A DNA stretch of 64,000 bases, taken from Hyaloscypha bicolor E. Its lineage: Eukaryota; Ascomycota; Leotiomycetes; Helotiales; Hyaloscyphaceae. Below the pieces are notes generated by a model. That model was not told the DNA's origin. It saw only the letters and a program-made list of their open reading frames with translations, and ran no database searches. Made by a program: the position numbers and the translations under genes. How positions within the stretch are numbered: position 1 is the stretch's first letter; the number at the start of each line of letters is the position of its first letter. Location of the stretch: positions 1,586,442-1,650,441 of the forward strand of contig NW_020194619.1 in NCBI RefSeq assembly GCF_002865645.1, in the 5' to 3' direction. Positions 1 through 11,459 of this stretch are shown here, piece by piece.

Positions 1-535
1 AAGAAGTCATAGATAAAGAAAAGTGAGACGGCCAAGATTGAAATATTGTTTTAGAAATTTAATAAAGAGACATTAAGGGAGGAAATACTATTTGTTTTCT
101 AAGGCTAGATTGAATTGAGCGGAAAGTTGTGTGGTGGGTGGTAAGGATTTGAGCGAGTTGATCAAGTCGATTCGCTCGCAACTGATGATTCGATGATTCG
201 ACGAATTAGTTAATTGTACAACTATTGAATTCGTATAAGAGTCTGCCATCGAAATAGGTTATATAACAAAAGAACGTGGTTTTTCTGCCATGAATGCTGA
301 ACAGAGAGGAAAGTAGAGGTTCAGAGTGGTTAGATATGGGGGGCCTGTTGAGTCAATTTTTCCATAGGTCGATCAATTCGTTCCTCGTCGCCTGCCCTTT
401 ACTTACGTAGAACCGTAGACACCCTCTGTGCTATGTGCAACAAAAACACGTGATATTTGGGAAATAATAATGCATAGGTTATGGGCTTTCTGTGAGTGAA
501 TGCTGAATGTGGGGTGAGGGCCCGGGAGGCGTGCC
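1..535. other. Intergenic, no gene seen
   Basis: No open frame resembling a protein family and no RNA gene was recognised on either strand. The sequence is moderately A+T rich without obvious tandem structure. It leads directly into the hAT-type MITE. Confidence 0.5.
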
Positions 536-543
536 TTTGGGAT

Positions 544-750
544 CAGTGTGTCAAATGAATAGATTAGATTGGATTAATGGCCATTAATCTAATCTATTCA
601 CGAAAAAAAACTCATTAATTATGATTAATCTGATTAATCTGATTAATTATTCTAATCAAATCAAAAAAAAATCTGAATTACGTTAATCAAATTCTATTCT
701 AATCTAATTATGATTAATCTTATTAATGTGATTAATTCTTTGACACACTG
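544..750. mobile_element. hAT-type MITE with 8-bp target duplication
   Basis: A 207-bp non-coding element begins CAGTGTGTCAAA and ends with its exact reverse complement TTTGACACACTG. It is flanked on both sides by TTTGGGAT (536-543 and 751-758), a perfect 8-bp target site duplication. An 8-bp duplication and termini fitting the hAT consensus YARNG are hallmarks of the hAT superfamily (known biology). The interior is A+T rich, full of ATTAATC-type words, and holds a 19-bp-armed imperfect palindrome at 557-599. There is no coding capacity, so it would depend on a transposase elsewhere. The perfect duplication suggests a fairly recent insertion. Confidence 0.9.
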
Positions 751-1077
751 TTTGGGATTCAGGGGCAAAATATAAGCGAGCCGAAACCGAACAAAAGCCT
801 TAAAGGCCACTCACGTAAACAGTAGAAGGCGAGCACATATCTTTTGGCATTATCTGCCCTTTAAGATTAACCTCCCTCTGAATCTTCTCATACCTGTTAC
901 TTGTGGAAAAACTTAAAATCATTTGTGTTGGTGGGGATGGGATAAGAATATGATGTGATGTTGAAAAGAGGCTTGTTCGGTTGTTCAATTTTCGGTGTAA
1001 AAGTTGAGAGGTTGCTGGTATTAAATCAGGTCCTGTAGAAACTCGTTGATTTAATTTCTTTCTACAGCTTCTCTTTC

Positions 1078-2423
1078 TCAATATTCTTTGCACGCCGTCT
1101 TCTCAAATATAGTCATGAGTTTCTTGATTTGTTGGTCCCCCGTTGGAAGGACTTGTGCGCCAAACTCTCCACATACTCCAGCCCCCGATCCAAGAACTGC
1201 AAATGGCGCATCATTAGTTCTGATAGATTACTCCACAGTTGAATTAATTCTCGCCCAGTAACAATTAAACATTCCACTCCAGTTCAAGCATCCTTTCCGT
1301 CGCCAAATCTGGCAATCTTGCTTCATGTCTTCCATTGTCAACAAACCACTAAGTCCCTAGTCATACTTAAAATCGGGCAGAAAAGTTCCTATGCTGATCG
1401 GACCATTAGCTAGCTTGGTTTCATAAATTCGTTGAAGTGCTCGATGGCTCTCCTCGGAAAGTTGTGACTGGAACATCAACACGGCGGTCTTCTTCAGCAG
1501 CCTTTCATCGCCGAGAAGTAGACTCTCGAGGGTTCTCGGAATGGATGTCATAGGTGCAAAAAGACATTGGCCTCCCATTTCTTCGCTTGCTCTGGCAATC
1601 ATGTTTGGCTTCCGGATGGAACTGCTTTTCTGCTCCCATCTGCCTCACAGGATCTCGAATGAAAGAGATCTGCAAGTCGGGTCGCCAGCTCTCCTTGTTT
1701 CTCTGCCCAAACAGTCATGTCTTTGATGCCTATGGGAGCGAAAATATTCTTTTGATAATATACTTCGAGGTCTTCCTTGGAGAGACGGCTAATGAGAAGT
1801 CCAACTCAGTCAAGACCGGAACTATAAAGCCAAGATGTTCCTGTTTCGAAAATGCTTAGGCTGCTGTAAGATATAATAACAGTCTTTGGTGGTGATGATC
1901 TATTAGATTTCGTGACGGGTTATAGATATATTGCCAGAAGGGGAGACATGAAAAAGTAGGTCATGCCAGAGGAGTGAGTGAGGAGATGTCTAGAGTATAT
2001 TAATGTCCACCCACACAATTTTCAGCGTTACAACATACCGTAATGTAACTACATTCTTTCGTTCTACCAAAATTGGTTGGCCATCTTGAAATCCAGCAAT
2101 AATCTTCAAGTTCGAGAGCTCAGGAAGGTGAACAGAAACATCATCGTCGAGTCCAATCTGACCCTGCTCGACAAGCTGTAAGATGGCAACGGTTGTAACT
2201 ATCTTAGTGCAACTAGCCAGAGCCATGAGAGTAGAGTACCCGTCGTGAGAGGAGTATTTTTACCTCTTTCCAAAGATTGAATACCAAAAGCTTTCTCGTA
2301 CTGGAATGTGCCTGTGCTGTTGATGGCGGTAAGCACAGCCCATGGTATCGAGCCATTTTCGCATGCTTCTTCGAAGACTGCCTCAAGAGCTTGCACGTTA
2401 GAGATGGCTAGCAGTGGTGCCAT
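1078..2423 (-). pseudogene. Decayed beta-lactamase-fold serine hydrolase (EstB/LovD-like)
   Basis: Several minus-strand fragments together read as a member of the beta-lactamase/transpeptidase-like family (PF00144), which includes esterases and acyltransferases. The ATG is at 2423. The first segment ends with a frame slip near 2226-2240 (a repeated CTACTC/CTCTC run), and the next carries the SxxK nucleophile motif as SCTK. Further on come a TSWLYSSGLD-like segment (the Tyr region), a segment with ASEEMGGQCLF, and a C-terminal block ending in TGA at 1078. Conserved Trp codons have become stops at 1806-1808 (TGA) and 1357-1359 (TAG), and another frame change is needed near 1600. A plausible intron donor lies near 2032. 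With at least two nonsense codons and two frame changes it cannot encode a full enzyme. The ancestral substrate cannot be named. Confidence 0.75.
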
Positions 2424-3097
2424 ATGTTCTTATGAACAATTGAACGGTTGAAAGAGAAGAGAAGATGCGCGAAGTCCATATGAAAGAGGCTTCATCACGA
2501 GATCTTTCGGTGATGCCCTGCATTGCGCAAGCAGCTCGAGAGGCGTACACAAGTTGTACTCGCTTGATCACCCACTCACCACACTCACCTTGCCGCTCCA
2601 AGCTCTGCTCCAAACGGAGTTGTGAAAGAATGTGGAGGTCCCATCCCTCGGTGCCCCACTTCTACGTTGTGGGGTTTCCCCAGACTGTACCCCGCCTTCC
2701 TGGGATCCAGAATCCATGGTTCAACGCCACAACCTCCAAACCGATTGCAAAATGAGAGTGATCGAGAACGTGCGAATACTCTTGCCCAATTTCTGAGCGA
2801 ATTCTACACTACCCGTTCCATCTCGGCGAAAGAGAGTTCCTATCGCTGCTAGTTGGTGGGCTCGTGGTACGCCAAAGTGCGAGCAGTCAAAGCTTTTCCC
2901 CACTCCCGAAATATCACCCTGATCGTACCAACCTCCCCATGATCCCACTGTCCAGAAATCCTGGTCTGAATTGTCCACTCTTTGTGTGCTGCGATAAATC
3001 AGCACTCTCATTTGACTGCCCCTGTGGCTGCTTCGCATAGGTCCACCATCCAGTGGCCCAACTACAGCGATCTCCGATCCCCACATTCTCGACTGCC
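2424..3097. other. Region between pseudogene and regulator; possible zinc-cluster relic
   Basis: No intact gene is seen. A plus-strand frame at about 2815-2908 reads PSRRKRVPIAASWW...GTPKCEQ before a stop. This resembles the start of a Zn2Cys6 cluster (K-R-V-P-I-A-C-x2-C ... PKCxxC) with the first two cysteines replaced and the middle missing. It may be a remnant of the DNA-binding domain of the downstream regulator or chance. Confidence 0.3.
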
Positions 3098-5293
3098 ATG
3101 AACGACCCCTACAGAAGAGCAGGCTTGGAAGAAGTCCTGCAGCTATTAGGAGATGAGCTTGACAGTCGTACTTTTCTTGCTGCAGGCGAAACGATGAAGG
3201 ACGTCTCTATGATGGTTGCCTCCCCTCCAGCTGCTTGTGTATTGCCTAGTCACTCGTTTTCTAACACATGCAAACTAGGACGATTTGCACTCTCTCTACA
3301 ATCTGCCAGAGCCAGACCTAGGTTGGGACTCGGTACCGTCAGTTGACTCCAGTGCTCAAACGCCGAACGAGTTTCTTGCAAGCAGCAATGCCGATTCCTG
3401 GACAGATTCAGATAATTCGTACTTTCAAAATGACTTCGACAGCCTTCCAAACCCGTCTCAAGCTCTATCTCTTAATGCCACAACATGCCTTGGTCTCACC
3501 GACTCGTTTCCCTCGCCTCTAATGAGTGACTCAACCTACCCGTCCTTGGACACCTCGACACGCCAAGAGATGATCAAAATCTATTTCGAAAATGTACACC
3601 CACTTTGCCCCATCATCGATGAACAAAACTTCTGGTGGCATCACTCTGTTCTCAGTGAAGAACAGTTCTTTGGGATGTTCCTAGCTATCATGTTCAACGC
3701 AATGATGTTCGCTGCTTTTGCTGTAAGTGTCTAGTTACCATTTGCAAGTATGGTCTGACTTCCTATTCAGCATGCCAAGGACAGCCAGGTAAAACGCGCC
3801 GGTTTCCAATCTGTGTGTGAGGTGCAAGCTGAGTACTTCCGCCTGCTCACAGTAAGTCCTCCTTTGCCACTGTATACGCTAAACTAAATCTTTGCACAGG
3901 AGAAATACGAGTATTCTCGTTGCGAAGTGTGGAGCGAGATGGAAGAACTTGTGTTGGCTAAGACCGCCCTTCTCTTGTCACTGTGGCGTCCCCCAAAACT
4001 CGACATAACAATAAATAGTCTTTGGGCGGACCGAGCTATCTACCATTCCAAACAGTTTCTGCGTAAATCCTCCGCGAACACTAACATGTTGCCCAAACGC
4101 TGCGATATCTTATATTGGTGCTGCATTTCTCGAAACGCATTCATATCCTACGCGATGAGGCGGCCATTTCGGTTGTGCATTGAGGAGGACCAGATGTTGT
4201 GTGATCCTGAAGATCTCCGATCGGAGTTTAACAGAGAGATCATGTTCCACAACTTCTCTTCTGAGGAGGGCAAGGTGAAGATGGTCGAGGATTTTGTCAT
4301 GTTATGCAAACTTGGCCGGACTCTAAACTTGATCTTGAGGTCTCAAAGATCCGTACTATTTCGGATGCAATTGGAGGGCACAACACCAAAATCCGTGGAT
4401 ACTTTGGACGAAGAGGACGGAGAAGGTGAAGTGCACGATTATCTATCCAGATACTTACAAGCCGCAAGATTCGAGTCAGAACTTCTGGAACTGGTTGAGG
4501 AACATGGAAAACCAAACCTCAATTGCATGGACAACCAAGTCAGCGAAGGCGCATCGGAGGATATGGTAGCCCTGACGAGATCACATTGCCTCTCTATCAT
4601 AACTTAGTGAGTCCCCCTTCCGTTCCAGAATACCTTTCAAGGGCATGAGTTTAAATAAACACTAACCTTCAATAGCTCGAGCATTGCAGCACTGTATCAA
4701 TTTACATTATCCAACACCTCTAGAACGTGGGCTAGAAGCTGTCATCGAACAGCTCTATCAAAAGTAAAAGATGCATCTGAGAAAGTATCTTCGAAAGTTG
4801 CCAGCCTCCTTGCAAACGTCTCATTGGAAGCAATTCCAGGGACAATGTAAGCCAGAAACCTGCCAGTCATGATAACTCGTCCAGCTAATTTTTCATTAGC
4901 TTGTCGTGGATAGTATCACCAATGATCACCTTCCTAGTCGAGCAGAATTGCGAAAAGTTTGGCTTCTCTACCGATGATGAGGAAGAAGAAGAGAGTTTTG
5001 AGATGCAGAAGATTCAAAGCCTTCTCAAACTCACGACTGCACTAGCACCACGATTCCAAAGCGCTGGAGATGTCTGGCATCTGTTGCAGAATATGGACCA
5101 CCTCCTCTGCTGTGATGCGGCTGTGAGAGAAGACTCGAAGAGCCCACAAAGTTCATCATCTGGGTCGGCAGGGAGGAGGAGGTATGAGGATGATGAGTGG
5201 AGTGAGAGGCATACTGTTCAAGTCACACTTTTGGTGAGAGCGATGCAATTCATAGATCGTGAGATTGGATATGACAGTCCTCCTCCTTCTTGA
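3098..5293 (+). CDS. Fungal-specific transcription factor, zinc cluster not found
   Basis: Six exons can be joined in phase: 3098-3238, 3279-3722, 3771-3851, 3900-4606, 4676-4846 and 4900-5293 (about 645 aa). All introns are GT-AG, 40-69 bp. Segments such as IKIYFENVHPLCPIIDE, AEYFRLLT and the following long helical region are typical of the fungal_trans middle homology domain (PF04082) of Zn2Cys6 regulators. These bind promoters as nuclear factors. The C-terminus holds an acidic stretch (DDEEEEESFE) and a final helical segment. The start at 3098 is the first ATG after an in-frame stop at 3038. No Zn2Cys6 cluster lies in frame, so either upstream exons were missed or the gene has lost its DNA-binding domain. 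The target pathway is unknown. Confidence 0.65.
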
Positions 5294-7456
5294 TGTATAG
5301 TCTATTTTAACAAGTATTAGAGTTCAAAACGCGTCTTATGACCGCCCCTTGAAGAAAGCATCTTCTGAGATAATCTTCCAGATCATGAAGATTTTGATGA
5401 AAATAGCCAAGACTAAACATATTTAGGCTGTCACGATTCCTTGTTTGACTATCTCCGACTCCTTCTGCATTGGTGTTCGGTCCATTGGGCGGTCCACTTG
5501 GTGTTGTTGCTACAGAGAGCCAGTTTTCGACCCTTGTCGATTGACGAATTCATTTATCTCTATGATTCGTCGAGGGATGTAAGCGACAGTGCCTCGTGTG
5601 ATCGTTTACCACAGTTCGAGATTACATTTTGTGAAAAGGGATCAGAGCTACTGTCCCCTCCCCGGCCCAAAGCTAAGATCACGTACAGGAGTCCAAGCCG
5701 ATGCTTCCATTTACAATTTACAACTCTTATCCCCCGCCCAAAGGCTGAGGTCACGATGTTGGTAACAACACCCCCAAACCTCGTTTATATCCCCAACATA
5801 GGAATCTCGGGTGCCTTAAAGAGCCTCTATTCGCTGTAAACTTTTGGAAAGGCCCGTGCAAGCGCGGTGTTATCAACACCGTGCAGCTATATGTCGGAGA
5901 CGGGTGTTGCATAGTGAACGCACGTGCACACCCTGTCTCTTAAACTTTTAGATGTAGAAGCCTCTATGGCAACAGCACAGCGACATATGATCTACGTACA
6001 GGCGTCCAAGCCGATGCTTCCACGGAAATGCCCCCCAATTGTCGACAAAAAGGGGTCTTTATGGCCCCTTTCGTTAAGAGTGGGGTCGATGATCGCCACA
6101 ACCACGTAATACGCATCGCAAATCCGATTTTAATCGAAGAACGAACTGCCCTTGGCCAGGCCATCTAAAGCCCTTTCCGTTTCGCGTCGCCATACTGGAT
6201 GCGAGACCATGTGAGAGCCATTCGTCAAATTAGCGAACGTCCTATTTGGTTATTCATGCGAAGCTCTGATTTGATGTGCTACGCTTCCGTTTTCGACTGA
6301 ATGTGACCCACTAGCTGCTTAGGAGTCAAAGCCAGATCGCCCTTATAGTCCACTGTGCAAGCTTGATGTTTGATTTCACTTGACTGACTCAGGATTCTTG
6401 AGTCATGAAGGCCTTCAACTCCTTCCATATTTCGACCAAAAGGACAACCGTCTCATTAAGCTTACCCATCGGTGGCGTCTGGAGGGAACCAACTAGAGTT
6501 CGTTCTTCAACGGCTTTGTCGCAAGACTTCCTAAACAGGCGAGGTACAGCGGAAACCAAATTGATTTGTTGATTTCTTCGCGTGCACTTAGTCCGTGCGC
6601 AGAAGATCAAGATCAAAATCGCAACCGGGAATTTCCCCCTGATATCGGATATGATGACAATTGATTTATTGCGTAATCCAACCTAATTTTAATGATACCA
6701 GCCTCTGGTAATGCGCGTATTACTAAGAAAAGCCACAGAAATCAAGTAAACATGTGCTTTATTGGGCTTAGTACACGCACGTGATTTTGATTAAATGCTG
6801 CCTTTAACTCGATAAAATGGTTTAAATCCGGAACCCGTCCTGCTTCCAATGATAAAAGCGGATTAAAAGGATCCCCTAATCGCAACCAACACTTAACTTG
6901 CCGTCCCTCGCCTATTTAAGGGAAATAGGCGAAACCTCAGATTCGTCGGGCCGGGACGGTTTGGCCACCAGCGGCCGAACCCCCTAAAGAGTTTGAAGTT
7001 TGAAGGACTAGCGTGGGGACACCATCAAAGCGTTGCAGATGGCCACGAGCCAAGGCCGAAAGGCTGGGAAACCTATCTCGATCAAGTGGTGTTGCCGAAG
7101 CTATTGACTGAGGTCTGTGGCCACTCCGACGGCTGTCACATGAGAAACTGGGGCGGCTTTTGAACAATCCAGCTGAATGGTTCAAAACATGGGTTCGAGA
7201 AGAATAAAGTGGATCTCGACGCCTTCTAAATGCACATATCGTTCGGGCTCCTCTCCTTTCGGGATATTCAGACAGCTCAGCTGGGTATCCCATGCCACAG
7301 GACGAACGGCACTTCCTGCCCGTGTTTCATTCCGACGTTGCCATAATTTGTTAGATTCGTCGACCCTGCCCTTTTCCCCCAAAGGTTCGTCCCCTGAAAT
7401 CTGGGGATAAAGACTTCTTTCGATGAGTATCCCTTGTGAAAGGCCGAGTAGATATT
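5294..7456. other. Long intergenic stretch without a convincing gene
   Basis: Only short frames without family resemblance are open. A minus-strand frame at 6388-6616 ending LVEIWKELKAFMTQES and its continuation look like a decayed coding remnant, but no family is recognised. A 28-bp direct repeat occurs at 5682 and 5996. The last about 150 bp presumably include the promoter of the CFEM receptor gene. Confidence 0.4.
5682..6023. repeat. Pair of 28-bp direct repeats
   Basis: TACAGGAGTCCAAGCCGATG (continuing to 5709) recurs with one internal change as TACAGGCGTCCAAGCCGATG at 5996-6023, about 310 bp apart. The DNA between holds no recognised gene. It may be the footprint of a decayed repeat; no terminal structure was found. 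Confidence 0.55.
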
Positions 7457-8981
7457 ATGAAAGCACTTTCAAGTCTCGTCGTTTTCTTCCTCCTGGCATC
7501 ACTGGCAGAGAGCTCACTCTCTTCAGTAATTGCTGAACTACCCACTTGTGCGGTTCGTATTGTTCAACTTAGGGAATGATCTAACAGCTGACGTTATTCT
7601 AGCTGGTATGCCTCGAGGGTGCAATTGTGAACTCACCATGCGCGGCTACAAACCAAACATGTATATGCTCCGACGCAACACTGCAAACAGATGTGACGAC
7701 TTGCGTCACAAAGTCTTGCACCGTCATAGAATCACTTGGTAAATCTCGAGATCGCCAGCGCATGGAAATGCATCTAATATGTTGAGATCAGTTACGAAGA
7801 ACGTCACTGAGACAACCTGTGGTGCTCCAATTCGGGACAAGAGCAAGCCATACTACGCCCTGGCTGTGAGCTTAGGTATAATTTCAGGGGCAATCGTGCT
7901 TTTAAGGTTTTCCTCAAAATTCTTCGCGAACTCAGAGCTTGCTCTAGACGATTGGTTCATTTTGGCAACGTTGGTGACTGGCATACCGAGCACCGTATTA
8001 ACTTCGCGCACTATCATTTCCTACGGACTGGGGAAAGACATCTGGACACTTACACCCACAAAAATCACGGACTTTATACATGTCTTCTATGCCTTAGAGA
8101 TATTGTATTTTGCCCAAGTTGCATTATTGAAACTCTCGCTCCTTTTCTTTTACCTACGGATCTTTCCAGGAACTATGGTTCGCCGTCTCCTCTGGGTAAC
8201 TGTGATCTTCGATATTTGCTTTGGGATGCTTTTTGTATTGCTTGCTATATTTCAATGCCGCCCTATTAGTTACTATTGGTCGGGTTGGGACGGAGAACAT
8301 CAGGGGACCTGTTTGAACGTGAATGGTCTCGCTTGGTCTAATGCCGCGATCAGCATCGTGCTCGATGGCTGGATGCTTGCTCTGCCAATATCTCAACTGT
8401 TTGGTCTCCAGCTGCACTGGAAGAAGAAGATCGGAGTCGCAATGATGTTCATTGTTGGTACATTGTAAGTCTTCCTCTCCTACCATCGAAGTCCGAATCC
8501 AAGCCAACAGGCGTTCAGTGTCACAGTTGTCAGTATAATACGCCTTCAATCCCTTGTCCATTTCGCGAACTCGAACAACCCAACATGGGACAACTTGGCC
8601 GTTTCCCAATGGTCGACGATCGAAATCAACATTGGCATTATTTGCGCCTGCATGCCCAGTCTCCGGGTACTCCTCGTCCGACTATTCCCTAAAGTCCTTG
8701 GCACTACTCTCCATTCAAAGAGCAATAGGTACTATATCGATAACAGCCATAGTCACATTGGAGGCAACATTTCAGTCAATCGGCCAGGGAAATCGTTGAT
8801 TTCTAGCCAAAACCAAAGCCAACAAGACATGAATGGGGATGGGATTACATACTCGCAGACCTACACTGTCCAGTGGGGCGAAAATGGGCGCGACAACGGC
8901 GAGACGAAATCCATACAAATGAATGATCTTGATCACGAGGCCATGAAGTCCAGTAGTCGAGTGAGGGAAAATGAGTTGTAA
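7457..8981 (+). CDS. CFEM-domain Pth11-like seven-helix receptor
   Basis: Four exons (7457-7552, 7603-7738, 7792-8464, 8519-8981) join in phase to about 455 aa. The N-terminus is a signal peptide ([19 protein letters not shown]). It is followed by a CFEM cysteine pattern (PTCALVC ... SPC ... TCIC ... TTC ... SC), then seven hydrophobic segments with motifs such as [14 protein letters not shown] and [13 protein letters not shown], ending in a hydrophilic cytoplasmic tail. This is the layout of fungal CFEM/rhodopsin-like receptors related to Magnaporthe Pth11, which sense surfaces or host cues at the plasma membrane (known family biology; the ligand here is unknown). All introns are GT-AG, 50-54 bp. 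For the last intron the acceptor at 8518, not 8510, restores the [14 protein letters not shown] reading. The transposon begins about 420 bp downstream. Confidence 0.88.
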
Positions 8982-9394
8982 TATGATTGTTCTATTTACG
9001 CTTGGCGTATTGAGTTTGAGAGACGAAGATGAAAGATGGGGCATAGGGGCGGAGTCAAGGACTACTATGGCGGTGAAGGGACGGGGTAGGAATCGGGTTA
9101 CAATAGATGCGCGGTTGTTCTTCTGTACCAATGTCCTCGCGTTACCCCGGCTTTGTTGTCAAACCTGACAAATGCCCCTGGACCTTTGGAACGTTCCAGT
9201 CTTTGGTAGCTACTCGCACACCAGACAAACTATTCCAGAGCCTATGGAACGTTTGCACAAACAGGTTGCGAGTTGGTAATGAAGGTGGAGAGAGTCAATG
9301 TAGGAGTAGCGAGTGGAGTACATAATAGTGACAGTACTCATGTTTCTAGAATGGTGAACCTATTGTAATTGGACGCAGGGTGTTATTCTTTCCT
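8982..9394. other. Intergenic to transposon edge
   Basis: 3' flank of the receptor gene. No gene or repeat was recognised up to the target duplication at 9395. Confidence 0.5.
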
Positions 9395-9400
9395 GCTCTC

Positions 9401-9526
9401 TACGGAAAGCCGTAAGGATCAGAAGACCAAGCGATTTTCGAATCTGGTTTTCGACCTTCGATGTCTGATTTGTGGCACGTGCGCACCCCACCAAAAATCG
9501 CCCGTAACCAAAATACCGCATTCTGC
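9401..9526 (+). repeat. Left terminal inverted repeat (126 bp)
   Basis: It pairs with 18348-18473 in inverted orientation. The only difference seen is at about position 80 (CACGTGCGC here against CACGTACGC on the other arm, read in the same sense). Base composition is ordinary and CA/TG dinucleotides are retained, unlike the interior. Homology stops after CATTCTGC. Confidence 0.95.
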
Positions 9527-11459
9527 GGGCGCAATCACTATTACACTCGTATATATAACTTATATAGAGGTAGCCAAAATAAAGCTATTCGCAGTTACTA
9601 AACGCACTAATATTTGTATTTATCTTTGCTATAATATCTCTAGTATTTCCTCCGCTCCTGCCCCTGCCTCTGCCTCCCCTTCTCAACTACTATTAACCCC
9701 CCTTTAACTTGCGTAGTCTGTATAATAGATCCCATGGATTATGAGGCATACCTTCCTTACTATTATCGTCCTCGCTATTATCTCCTATAATACTCGAAAT
9801 ATCTTTATCTTAATTATCCTCTTTATTCTTATTCTTACCCTCTTCCTCTTTCTCTCTTTCTCTCTTTATTAGTCTCTTTGCTTTATTACTTTATTTCGAG
9901 GGTATTTGTGATTTTAAAGATTAAGGTTTTACGGAGGCTAACTTAGGAGAAGCTAGATCTTTTGGTACTATATTAAGGTAATATAAGGTATATACTCTAC
10001 TATTATTATTATATCTGTAATTATAATAGGCTCGGTTAAATTTGCCCTAAACTTATATATACTCCTGCTATAGGCCTTTGGGGTTCTTTTTCATATAATT
10101 AATATAAGATATAGATACTAAATAGCCTCGAGTTTAACTATATACTACTTTTAGGTTTACTATAATCTTTGGATTATCCAAGTTAGCTAGTTTCTTTTTA
10201 GGACGAAACTTTATATCTCGAATCTCTAGTATTTTATAGATATCCTTTATAACTTGTATTATCTTATTAGGGATATTAAAAAGCTCGAGATAATACTATT
10301 TATTAGTAGTAGCAGGAGGAGGCTATAAGGTATTTGAGGAAGGAGAAGGGTTTAGTAGATTTAATAAATTATTATTCTAATATTTAATTAGTACTATATT
10401 CTAGCTTTTTATATAGGGAGAGTATAACTTACTACTTCTCTATAATGCCTTGAGTCTTTAAGCCTTTATATTCGAGCTATATTATATTATTTATCTTTAC
10501 TAGATAGGTATAGGTTATTAATATTACTAATATTATATATATTATATCTCTTCTTCCCTTTTAAGAACTTCTTTGGCGGTATAATAAAGAATTATATTTA
10601 CCTTATAGTAGGAAGAAAGGCTTAAATAATACTTGAAGGAAGAAGAAGAGAGGCAAAGAGGAGATTAGGTATAGTATTGTGGTTAAGAGAGAAAAAGGGT
10701 TAGTTAGAAGGAAAAGAAGGCCTTTTTATAATATTCTCTTCCCGAAAAGTAATTACGAATTCAGAATTACTTTTATACTATAAAGGCCCAAAAAATATAA
10801 AAGAATGGATTTATAAATAAACCAGGAAATCGGATTAATCTTTCTAAGCTCTCTCTCTTATAAAGTAATAATAAATTCGCAAATGGAAATAATAATAGGA
10901 TTAATAAGCTAATTAGAAGATAGGATTAATTTTATAGGTAATAGTATCTGCTATACTAATACTACTTTTGTAAAGGGGAATTGCAAAATACGATTCCCGG
11001 GCTAAATAGGCAGGTTAGGTGAATTATATTTACGGGTCTGCTACTAGTATAATACTAGGGTATAGATAGAGAGTTCCTGGTTAAACCTAAAGAGTATAGG
11101 GTTAGATTAGGAAGCCTAATAATTTTGGAATTATATAAATAGTAAATTGCCCTTTTTAAATTTTATACTAGTTTCTCGGATCTAGAGAATTATATAGTTA
11201 TATAATATTAAAAATAAGCTTTTTTTATATATAAGAAACGAAATATTAGTATTATTTTATAATCTAGATATAGTATATCTAGATAATATAATATAAAAAC
11301 AAGACTATTTTTAGTAGTTATAATATTATATTTTATATAAATACGAAAGTAGGGTTTTTATACTAGTATAAACTAATATTTAAAGACTATATATTTCCTT
11401 CTTTTCTTATTCTTTATTTCTAATTACTATTACTATAACTTGCAAACTATACTATATTA

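Noticed and set aside
2721..3086. Long minus-strand open frame opposite the regulator's 5' region
   Set aside because: No ATG in a sensible position, no family resemblance and low-complexity-free but unpatterned residues; probably chance.
6937..7410. Overlapping open frames on both strands before the CFEM gene
   Set aside because: Neither frame shows a domain, signal or splice structure, and the G+C-richer composition alone can keep frames open.
9733..9900. Tyrosine-rich plus-strand frame starting MDYEAYLPYYYRPR inside the 9 kb element
   Set aside because: It looks like a gene start, but the continuation could not be followed through the RIP damage, so it is only mentioned, not called as a gene.
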